Source: Hydractinia symbiolongicarpus (lineage: Eukaryota > Cnidaria > Hydrozoa > Anthoathecata > Hydractiniidae). From it: 64,000 nt of DNA. Position numbers and translations under genes: made by a program. The DNA lies in assembly GCF_029227915.1 (NCBI RefSeq), contig NC_079876.1, positions 12,150,001 through 12,214,000 of the forward strand, in the 5' to 3' direction. The notes under the pieces are model-generated. The model saw only the letters and a program-made list of their open reading frames with translations. It did not search any database and had not been told where the DNA came from. Shown piece by piece: positions 42,931 to 54,800 of the stretch; the stretch's first letter is position 1, and each line of letters begins with the position of its first letter.

Positions 42931-45749
42931 AAGAGTATAACTGCTGGGTACGTGGGTCATGTCACGTGACATAGATTTACATTCTCTCCCCCAGAGCCCT
43001 TTGAGGGTTTATATCAAAGAGCTTTGAGAACGAGAATGATATATTTATAATGCACATTATATAGGCGATTATTGTTTTTGTTTTTCTATGGAGATTTCTG
43101 CCTTACAACTGGAATTAGCAAATCCGTCTGTCCGTCTGTGACAAGTAACATAAATGCGCTGTTTTTTCGAAAAAAGAGCCTCGGTGACCAACCTTTTCAG
43201 CAGCTTTTCTACGCTTATAATATTTTGACAGGAGACGCCCCATCACTTCTGTTAGAACAACATAGGCGTAGAAGAGCCCTGAAAACGAGGTTGCCTCCTT
43301 AATTTAATCTTTTTCTTATATTCGTCTAATAAGAGGATTTAATTACAAGCCATGCGGCTAGTAATGCGCTAACCATATCAACCAGGTTTGGGTTGATAAC
43401 TTGCGGTTAATTTGGAATATAGGTATACCCCAATCGGGGTAGTAGTTGAGATAATTCTGGTAATCGAAGCGTTTATTTTGTTACTATAAATTCCAGATAT
43501 AATTCAACCTTTTGTTTTTCCCCAGGATTACCAGGAGTTTTTGTGTTTAAGTTAGACTAAGAATTTTATGATTTTTTGCTATGCCTTTTGGTTTTAGTCC
43601 AGGTGTGAGAAGTTTTACTAGGATACTCAAAGTTTTTTATTTCCTAAGATTTAAGGTATACCTCTATATGTTGTATATATAGACGTTCTTTTTTCGTTGA
43701 GCGAATAATACTCAACTTCCTAGGTGATTAGAAATGTTGCAGTTAACCTCTTGCTTAGCCTAGCGTTTATAGTCCATCAAACAAACTCAGTCTTAAACCA
43801 ATCCAAGATCAAACCATCCTTTGTTTCGTGTTTTTGGTCGATATGATAATTGCATGAACACATAAACGCATATCTCCATTGAGGAACTCACGTGAGCTCC
43901 TATTGGTTGCATCCTCACCAACCGTCCGTTTCTGTACTAGAGTGATTAAGACTATCACTGCATCTTTTTCAGCTGTTACCTTGGGAGCCTTACATTACAT
44001 ACTTCTGGAACATGATAACATTTTTGGCTTAAGATCTGCTTATGACAATTTTGATGCCAAAAAGTAACTTTTCTTGCACTCAAAATTGGTTATTGAATGG
44101 TGGTTAGATGTACCTTCCAGGTCGGTATAGTGCAGTGCTTAGATGCGAGTCTTTGGGAACGGGGTGGGAAATATGGAGTAACCCAAATAAGAGGACGTTG
44201 AAATACGGAAGACATGCCACAACACATAAAAGGCTGCTATTTTAGTACTAAAATTATTTTGTAAGGATAAGCGACCATTCTGGCTGCCCATTAGTAGATT
44301 TGTTTGATACACGCGCAAATGCAAAGTGTGATGAATATTTTGTAAGCCTGACCAAAAAGCAATTGCAATGGATACCTTTTCTCAATGTGGAAAAAAAATT
44401 TATATGCTTTTCCACCATTAAATTAAACAACATTAAAGGCATTGGCAACTGAATTCTTGCTAATATCATCAAGGCTTTTTTGGAGGACTGGAACCCAAAA
44501 CCAATACCCAACTCTAGTGCAACGATGGATCCAGTATTCTTCTCAATCCCTATTCAGTGTCTGTTGTCCAGGTATTACAATACCTGCATTCATACAGGGT
44601 TGTAATATTTACTACGGAAAGCATCTTGGCATGCACAATCACGACACCAGGCTTTAGCAGTCTCTAAGACCAACTTTTAAAAGTGGATCTAACACGAGTG
44701 TGATTAATTTCTCATCTAAAAAAGAGAAAGGGACATTAATAGCAATAATAACAGTTTACTTCCGAATTAATGTTTTCTCAAAGCAAGGTTTTCTGGCTAA
44801 AAAACATAGCGCTGTTTTTGTTTACCACTGCAGCATCCCGCATCACACCTTTAAAATCTCTTGCATATTGTGTGAACACAGAAAGAAAATAAAAATAAAA
44901 GATTAATCGAATTTTACCAAGCACGATGGTTAATCGAGATTGTATTTCCAAATCTTTTGCTTGTGCAATGTGTGTACCCGGTTATTTGCGAGGCAGTTTC
45001 TAACCCTTTTCTCAAGCAGCCTTGGCGGAGCTTGTTGACTCTTTTTTTGGCTGTGCAAGATACTCGGTGCAGGTCTGTGAAATAGGATTTCGTAGTCGCG
45101 AGCCTACCTATTCTAAAGTACTTTTACTCGTGAAAGCTATTGTTCGCGAAAGTTTTTTGCTCGCGAAAGTTTCTGCTGGCGAAAGTGTTTGCTACTAAAG
45201 TAAGTATATGCAAAAAGTCACTAAGTTTCATCAGTTAACCCTTTCTTATTCAAACGTTGGTTAGAAAGCACAGCAATAAAATGTTTCTTTTTTCAAAACT
45301 CGACTTTTGTCTTGCTAAGCATGATTAATCATCTTCAGTGGACTGCGTTCGGTTTGGGACTGTTGACGAGGTTGCTTGCTTTTTTTTATAAAACATTTAA
45401 GAACGTGGGTCAAGTATGCTGCTGTGACACTTAACATGCTATGGATTCCACTTCTCGTAAAAGTTGACTTTCGATACAAAAAAGAGAAAATCCTGGGATC
45501 GAAGTTGTCATGACTAGAAAGAGTCAATCAAAAATGAAGGTTATTATTAGTGATTTGATATTAATTTATTTTTAAATTATTTAACTATTTTATATTTTTG
45601 TATCATGGTCGGAAGAAAAAAACCCTATTCATTTTAGTTGTGGCCATTCAATTTAAGTGAAAAATTAAAAAAAAATTAAATATGCATACAGTTTATTTAC
45701 TGTTTAACGGGCGATCTGGCTGGTGTGGAAAATTAATTTTAAAGAAAAA
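42931..45749. other. No gene recognised
   Basis: Short open frames (43072-43302, 44254-44511, 44442-44657) have no convincing motif. Near 45110-45195 a CGCGAAAGTTTTTTGCT-like word repeats three times. The stretch should include the promoter of the gene starting at 45750. Confidence 0.4.
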
Positions 45750-45810
45750 ATGAGAATTTCTGCGCCGTTTTTTGTTCAACTACTTTTAAAAATCATTCAT
45801 GAAGCGCGTG
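45750..45810 (+). CDS. Exon 1: signal-peptide exon
   Basis: The ATG at 45750 follows AAAGAAAA. It encodes MRISAPFFVQLLLKIIHEAR plus one base, with a GTAAGT donor at 45811. The hydrophobic run after a positive residue fits a signal peptide. Confidence 0.6.
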
Positions 45811-48800
45811 GTAAGTTTTTTGGTTTTTAAGTATAAAAAGAATCTCACTACATTTACACTGTATGTACACTATAAATGTTTCTAACCTTTTTTGTGTCAT
45901 TCCCGTAAATATTACTTTTGAAATTTAGTTAGAATTCATTCAAAAGACTTTCTCATACATTTTCACTTTATAAATCTTCCTTTTTCTACCGAAACAGTTT
46001 TACAATTCCATTTAAGCTTTAAATTTATGTTTATTCTTATTCTGTGAAGTAACTCGATTTAAATTTTTTCTTAACTATCGTAAAATTGACTTTTAAAAAA
46101 TGAAAGAAAATAAGCGAATTTGGTGACAACGTAGCTATAAATACAGCAAAAATTTTCACAAAATTCGCGATTTGACGTATATACATAAATTTATTTCCAG
46201 TTAATTACGTAAGTGCTTAATTCGCAAAAATAAATTTTCAGGCGCATTTTTGAACGTCTTATACGCGAAATTAAAAAAAATTAAGCAGTTTTTGTTACAC
46301 TTCATCGTTTTAAAACCTAACTTCTATCTTCGCATTTTGCTTCGAATATTGAATAATTCGAATTTCACATTTGAGTTGCTTAATCCAACACATTTCATCC
46401 AACATAACGTATGCAAGTATTTCACAGTTCACAAATGGTTTTCAGCTGTTTCTTTCTCTTATCAGCTTTTTTTCTGGCGTTGTTTTCAAAATTTTCTCTT
46501 TGTTGATAAGAATCATCTTCTGAATCACTTAATCTGTTAGCTTGGTTCCTTTTTTTCACTGTTTTTAAATGCTGTTCCTTAGTGCAGATTTGTTTACAAA
46601 GTTTTCGTAAAAAACATTCCCTTGTTAAAATGACGTTCGAAAAAGTATTTGAAAAGTTGAAAGTTATGTAAAACACTGTGAAAATGACGAGAAATGTTGG
46701 ATGAAATGTTGGATATATTTCCGCCTTTAGTGACGTGAAAAGATATATTCCAAAAAATAAATAAAAGCAGTCGATTCACAGAAATAAAATAATCGAAATT
46801 CACCTTTGTCCTCAGGGTTTTTTGTCATATGAAGAAGGCAAAAACTCTGGAGACAAAGGTGAATCGAAATCCTTTAAATTTAAACATGATTTGTTCCATA
46901 AAAGTTTCTGATCGCTATCTCTTTTTTTTGGCATTTTTGTGAACACTTGATTAAAATTAAAACAAATGTTACTTTCCGAATAGTATTCAAAAATAACTTG
47001 TCAACTTTTAGAAAAATTCAAGTTTAAACTTTTCATATGAATATCATTCTACCTCGATGTTATTTTTTGAATAAATTAACTATCGCTAAGCAGTTACAAC
47101 GAAACAGTCTAAAATTATCGCTGTAATTAAATTCCTTAAAAACGCAAAGTAGCCTGGAAACAAAGTTTTACTTTCTACTGCCTAGGTGACGTCCAGCTTT
47201 ATTTAAGTTATACCAATGGCAAGCAAAGTTACTCCGATACGGCTGGTCTTTCCACAAGTGGTTTCGCAGATCGCAGAGCTTGTGCAGTTCTTTGTTATAA
47301 AGAAAAAATTCTTAAACAATGGATGATAACCTCCGTTAGTTTTCAAACGGGAGGTTATTGCTACTGCAGCAAGGATAAAATAACAAGTTTTGTTGCTGAT
47401 ACATCTTACCAAGGTTCACACTACAACTGTAAGTAAATACCACTGTTGTTTTTTTGCTCAAATCGATCGACCTCGATTGGCAAAAGTAAAAATCACTCCT
47501 GCTATTGCATCAATCGATGTCAATCGATTTTTTATCGCCTAAAAGAAAAATTGCCTTAATTTCACGAGATTCGTGGTGGCGGTCAAAAAAGCACTGTTAT
47601 TAAGCATTTCGTTGAACCAAAGTACTTTACAACTATCGACTTCTCCTTCCATAGCTGTTTGTACAAACTTTGTGCCCTTATATTCCGGTCTACTTTTATA
47701 TTTGTTTTTTTAATTCATATTTTTAGTTTACAAACTTAAATACATTTTAATTTTTTAGTGGGCAAAAAAAATCCCTCCATTTTCAATATTTTCCCTACTT
47801 CTGTTATAAAAACAAAGGAATACTTTACGGGCTTTGTGGTAAACAGAGTTGGGATAGATCAAACATGGCATCAGGGGAGTCACAATTTGCAAGTTAAGGT
47901 TAAAATTGCTTTAGTGATCAGATACTTAAAATTATGATGAAGCTTTCAATATGTTAGAGAAACATTTAACATATTTTAATTATATTACGTGTATTAAAAA
48001 TGTAATATGAGTTAAGTTTTTCTAAATGTTCTATATATACAAGTAATAAATAAAAGGTCAAGTTCAATAAAAACAGTAAGTGTTAAATATAATAGCTAAA
48101 AAACAGATACACATATAAATAGTTGAAGAATATCACAATAAGAAAACTGAGTAGATATATTGAACGAATAAGGCCATAAGAGACGCTATTGAGGCCGAAA
48201 AAGTCGAAATCACACAGAAATTTGCAAGAAATTGGAAAAGTTACTTCAATCGACACCACTAACAACGTTATCGAGACCTTGGTCCCCGATATTCTCATAT
48301 TGTCTGATGGAACTCTTTTAGACAGAGTAGTAAGGCACGAGTTATTTCCATTGAAAGGCGAATTCTAAGCCACGTTATTACAGTTCCATAATTTTCATTG
48401 TTTTTTCCGACAATTTTTTCGCTAGCATAGATAGAAACTTGCTCCACTCGTTTCCAACACCTCCATGGGTACCAACTACCAATGGTGTAAAACTTCTGAC
48501 ATTGCTGTATAAATTATAACTGATAACCAAATGCATTTCCTACTACTTTTCAGAAATAGAGAAGAAGATTGAACTCGTCTCAGGGAGCAATAAAATGCTA
48601 TTCAAATTGTTATTGTTCCAGCATCATTTAATATCCATGTGCGATTGGCATTACACTGGATTTTTATATGTAAAAACGTGATTTTTAGACAAAGTATGTC
48701 TACTTTGTAGATGGTGTGTTGCTTTTCTCTCTCAGGGGAAAAGTGATTTGTTATAACAGCTTTTAATTATGTTCGTTATTTAAAAAATAAGCTTTTTATA

Positions 48801-51800
48801 AACCAGTTTTCCAACCTTCTGTATAAAGCAGAATATGCTTAAAGATTTACTAAAATTTAAATTTAGTCAAAAATGGAAAAAACTTTAGGAGTTAAGAGTT
48901 TTTTTTTTTTTTTTTTCAAATAGTGTAATTTCATTGAATTTCCGCGCCCGAAGGCGTAGGAAATTCTTTAAAACCGTCGTTTTTTCTTTCGGAGCATTTT
49001 TTGAGAAAAAATCGACCCTGGGATTTCACGTTGGTCCGTCAAAGATGTAAACTTCGTACTCAAGCTCCTTAACTACTGAGAAGTCTAGTATTGATGCTTC
49101 AGGCCAAAATTGGTATTTGTTTTCGACAAAATTTGACACAGTTAACAAAAAAAGTATGCTGAACATAATGGTGACATAATAATTTTGATTTTTGTCACCT
49201 AAATGTCATTTTAGGCCAAAATTGGTCCAAAAATTAGAACTACTTTTTATTTTCAACAAAATTTGGCACAGTAAACAAATAAAGTATGCTGAACATGATG
49301 GTGACATCAAAATTTTGATTTCTTGTTACCTAAATGTTATTTTAGGCCAAAATTGGTCTTAAAATTAAAACTACTTTATTTTTGACAAATTTTGGCACAG
49401 TTAACAAAAAAAGTATGCTGAACATGATGGTGACATCAAAATTTTGATTTCTTCTTACCTAAATGTCATTTCAGGCCAAAATTGGTCCAAAAATTAAAAC
49501 TACTTTATTTTTAACAAAATTTGGCACAGTAAACAAATAAAGTATGCTAAACATGATGGTGACATTAAAATTTTGATTTCTTGTTACCTAATTGTCATTT
49601 TAGGCCAAAATTGGTCCAAAAATTAAAACTACTTCATTTTCAACAAAAATTGGCAAAGTTAACAAAAAAAGTATGCTGAACATAATGGTGACATAATAAT
49701 TTTGATTTTTGTCACCTAAATGTCATTTTAGGCCAAAATTGGTCCAAAAATTAGAACTACTTTTTATTTTCAACAAAATTTGGCACAGTAAACAAATAAA
49801 GTATGCTGAACATGATGGTGACATCAAAATTTTGATTTCTTGTTACCTAAATGTTATTTTAGGCCAAAATTGGTCTTAAAATTAAAACTACTTTATTTTT
49901 GACAAATTTTGGCACAATTAACAAAAAAAGTATGCTGAACATGATGGTGACATCAAAATTTTGATTTCTTCTTACCTAAATGTCATTTCAGGCCAAAATT
50001 GGTCCAAAAATTAAAACTACTTTATTTTTAACAAAATTTGGCACAGTAAACAAATAAAGTATGCTAAACATGATGGTGACATTAAAATTTTGATTTCTTG
50101 TTACCCAAATGTCATTTTAGGCCAAAATTGGTCCAAAAATTAAAACTACTTCATTTTCAACAAAAATTGGCAAAGTTAACAAAAAAAGTATGCTGAACAT
50201 AATGGTGACATTAAAATTTTGATTTTTGTCACCTAAATGTCATTTTAGGCCAAAATTGGTCCAAAAATTAGAACTACTTTATTTTCAACAAAATTTGGCA
50301 CAGTAAACAAATAAAGTATGCTGAACATGATGGTGACATCAAAATTTTGATTTCTTGTTACCTAAATGTTATTTTAGGCCAAAATTGGTCTTAAAATTAA
50401 AACTACTTTATTTTTGACAAATTTTGGCACAATTAACAAAAAAAGTATGCTGAACATGATGATGACATCAAAATTTTGATTTCTTCTTACCTAAATGTCA
50501 TTTTAGGCCAAAATTGGTCCAAAAATTAAAACTACTTTATTTTTAACAAAATTTGGCACAGTATACAAATAAAGTATGCTAAACATGATGGTGACATCAA
50601 AACTTTGATTTCTTGTTACCTAAATGTCATTTTAGGGCAAAATTGGTCCAAAAATTAAAACTACTTTATTTTCAACAAAAATTGGCAAAGTTAACAAAAA
50701 AGTATGCTGAACATAATGGTGACATCAAAATTTTGATTTTTGTCACCTACATGCTATTTTAGGCTAAAATTGGTCCAAAAATTAAAACCACTTCATTTTC
50801 GGCTAAATCTGGCACAGTTAACAAATAAAGTATGCTGAAAATGATGATGGTACAAAAGTTTGGTTTTTGTCACCTAAATGTCATTTCAGGCTAAAATTTA
50901 TCCTAAAATTAAAACTGCTTTATTTTCGACAAAAATTGACACAGTTAATAAAAAAAGTATGCTGAAAATGATGGTCACATCAAAATTTTGATTTTTTGTC
51001 AACTAATGCCGTTTAAGACCATAAACGTTTCAATCGCAAGACTTTCAACCATGAATGATAGGCTGTATTTTTTGTTAGCAATTTCTTTTAAAATGTGAGT
51101 TTATTATGACATGTTTCGTTTTGTTTGCGTTTGTTCTAAGATATAATGTCACTGATGGGCTTTATCTTCAGAGGTTCATGCACCAAACCCCTTTGAATGT
51201 TTGGCACAATAACACAACGAATTAGCAGGTTTTCATCAAATATTTTGGTAGCGCTCGGTAATTCTTAGAGCCCCCAGGGCTTCTTGTTAATAGATGCAAA
51301 AGATAATAGAATTTTCTTTGATCTCTATTTCTTTTACTTTGATTTTGCTGACACACAAAAGGCATATCACCCATTTTAAGATAAACTATTGTTTGACCCG
51401 CTAATCAATTACGTAATGTTATAACTTATTAACATTCGATTGTTTTCTTGACCAATGAAATTTACTGAAACTGACACGTGTAAGAATTTAAAAAGACAAC
51501 ATGAATAGTTCATCCAACGGGCCCGCACATTGTGCCATCTCCCCAATTTTTATCAAATGGCTTTGGTTATCCCGGAGCTATGGTAACATTCACTCACCCA
51601 TATTGAATCGCCGACACTGGGAATCGAACCCCGGGCTCCTGCACAAAGTACGAGAGTTATAAACACTAAACTTCAGGGCTACGAATAGAAACAAAAGAGT
51701 TCAATATCTATCTTTTTTTCTATCTCCATGTTGAAAAGTAATAGGAAATGCATTTAAAACATTCAACAGCAAATCGAACGCGCATTGGTGGTGGCTTCAT

Positions 51801-54800
51801 CTTCATTCACGATTCTTTACTTTTTTTATCTTCACTCACAAAGTTAATATCAATTTGTTCAATACGTTCAGTAGTTAGTATAAAATAATAAAACAAGAAG
51901 TCCAATGGCTTGAAGATTTCCGCCATCAGCAGAGATGATAGGTCTGGGATTAAAATATGTCATATAGTGTGAGATTATCCTCAGAGAACAAAAACGCGAT
52001 GCATGTTATCTGCAACCAAAGTTTAACAAGTTTAAAAACAAAGAAAAAACAAAGTAAGCCCCAGCGTAAATATGTTAGTATATTAGAACATAACTCTCAA
52101 AGTTTAAGAACATGTTAAAATTATTGTAAGGCTGTGTGAACCTTGACTACAAATTTTTTTAATAAAAATATAAAAAAATCCAAGTGCTACACTCTGTAGC
52201 GATAATAACCAAATTATGGCAATACCATGAATTATAGAATAACCGCCCCCTGCTGAATAAGCACTACTACTTAATTAATCGCCCTGGTATACATGGCAAG
52301 ACTTTCGTTTGGAAATGGTTATTCTAATATAAAAATACAAAAAAACAGAAAAAACTATCACATTTATATAAAAATCCTCTCTTTTTCATCTTCTTTTTTC
52401 TAAAATGACAGATAATAACTTATCTTTACTATATATTTTATATATATATATACAAATTCTTTTATGTAACAATTTTCAGTGCAGTTAGATAGTATGGTCA
52501 AACTCTTATAAAATTTAAAAACTTTAAGTTACAATAAATCCTGTTCTAATAATCTTTTGGTATTGTAAATTTTTTTATGTTATATCATTTTTGCTGATAA
52601 ATCCAAATATGCCAAATTGATAATGTTAACCCGGACCGAGAATATGTGGTTTGGATTTTCAGCTTACGGAGAAACATAAATGTCCCAGTTATAATACAGA
52701 TGTAAAAAACGATTAAAACATGGATATAAGTGAGTAATATACAAATCTTGGAAATAACATTCGAAATAAAATAGTCTATAGCTTATTGCTTGCATTTTTT
52801 AGCCTGTCAATTTGTGTTTGGTGTCTGGAAATATGAACACCATTGTGTCACGATGAAACATGTCTAGCTAGTTAGCTACTATATGATAGGGTTACCTGTA
52901 GCTAGGCACAAGTGATTTTACAAAATTTAAGTATAATTTTATCCAATGAAAGTCTAAAAAAATATTTTTTAAATGCGTCTGGACGCATCTGATTGGTTAG
53001 GGAATTTACCAAGCAAGTATAAATAAAATCAGATAGATAAAGATAACTTCGGCAACTTTAAGATAAATCTTAAAGTTACCGAAATAGTTAATTAAAACCC
53101 TTGTAAAACTAAAGAATAAGGGAGTACCTACGTCCAGTTGGCTGACTATTAACCCAACTAAAAATTTTGATTTTCTGGTAGCCAGCTAGCTTTAACTATT
53201 CTAAAGTTAGCTAGCTTGGTGACTACACAAAAGGCATGTGCAGATCAGCTAAAAGACACCAGCCAGCTAATCAAAATACAATAATTCTTACTTTATATCA
53301 AGTATACTATAATATAAATTACTCTGGAGTTTTCACCAGTAAGCGAACCTTAAAAGAAATTCCCCACAGGCACAGCCAAAGGACACGATTCGTACAACCA
53401 GAATTCAAACTACTTTTGGTAATAGTCCAAAGCTTTGGCCAAGGAATGTAGCATGCTAGAAGATCGCGAAAATCATATTATTTACAATCTGTATTCTTAT
53501 TAGTTGTAAACGAAACGAAGTTTTCTTATTGGCTTCTCAGGTTAAAGCAATGACAGGGTCTGTGCAAATATTTTAGCCTGAAGCCTAAATATCAAAAACC
53601 CGTGCACCCAGCCTAGCTGTGCTGTCCCTCTCTGTATCCCTCAAGGCAATTTTAAAAATCCCCCCTTGCGTAGCGGTCGGTGGAAATCAAATATGCTCGT
53701 CACATGTTGTTCAACGTTTTTGCTATTTTGATCTTTAATTTTTGCCTGTTTCTAAATGTTGTGCGTATTGACCCGTGACCATCACAATAACGGGAAATAT
53801 ATGCCATTATTTTTTAATTTAACCACCCGTTGGAAAATGTGTAAAAATACTGAATTATAAATAACTCAGCAAAACTGGTATTTTTAACAGATTTATATTT
53901 TGCGTCTCTAGCCGTTCTGCAAAGTTTTCATTTTTATGTGAAAAACATCAAATTTTTATTATTCTACGAATATATTTAATATTAAAATATATATTCAAAA
54001 TCTTTTTTTTTTATGGTGATGGCTGTAACATGTAAATTGATTTACTTTGAAGCAGACCAAGCCATTCGGTTTGGTCTTCAAAATCAACAATCATCATGAA
54101 CTTATATTCAGCAACCGTGCCGTGCGCAGTTCCCCGCTTCTTTAATGTTGGTGTTAAGACGAATTAAACCTGACCATTTAGGCTAGTTTGAGCTATGCAA
54201 CAATTTTTTGACAAAATAAAAGTGTGTCAACATTAAACTCGTCAATTGAGTGGGGTAGGAACATACCGTCTTGCAGCGCCCAATAAAAAGTGATTTACAT
54301 AGGACAAAAATCGATGTTACGTTACATTTTCATATATTTGCTGCATAGGTAAGTTTATGGTTTCATCTGGAAGTGAAAATGAAATATTAAAATGTAAAAT
54401 GACCATTTGCGCCAACACTAATAAGAATAGATCTATAACCATATACATCTGTCTGTCTTTAAAGCAAAATGATAGCAAGATGCACCCAATTGCGGTCAGT
54501 CAGGGAAATCCTCTTAATTAAGCTGTACAGCTTAATTTGGATGTCAGCTTAATTAGGATGTATCATACAGCTTAATTAGGTGACATACATCTAAATTAGG
54601 AGGTAGAAAAAGTTTTTCCCCGATTTCTCGAAAAATGTAAATTTTAGCAGAATCACCGCTGCAGCTCTTTCATCATCAGTTTGATCACTACGTTATAAAA
54701 AAGAATGGTATCTCCAGAACCCCGGGTTCAAAAGATATGGATAAAGAATGCTAGAAATCGCAAGCCCGGCGTCAAATAACGCGCCGGTCATGTAGTTTCA

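Noticed and set aside
44254-44657. Overlapping frames suggesting a transposon gene
   Set aside because: No recognisable motif in either strand and no splice or repeat support.
48556-48671. Possible exon IEKKIELVSGSNKMLF...
   Set aside because: Acceptor is good, but its phases do not match the exon before or the exon at 56511.
49099-51003. Regularly spaced repeats resembling a CRISPR array
   Set aside because: Whole monomers are homologous with no unique spacers, and the context is a spliced animal genome.
53236-53451. 71-codon frame identical to 62147-62362
   Set aside because: Identity follows from the recent duplication; no domain, splice context or codon evidence.
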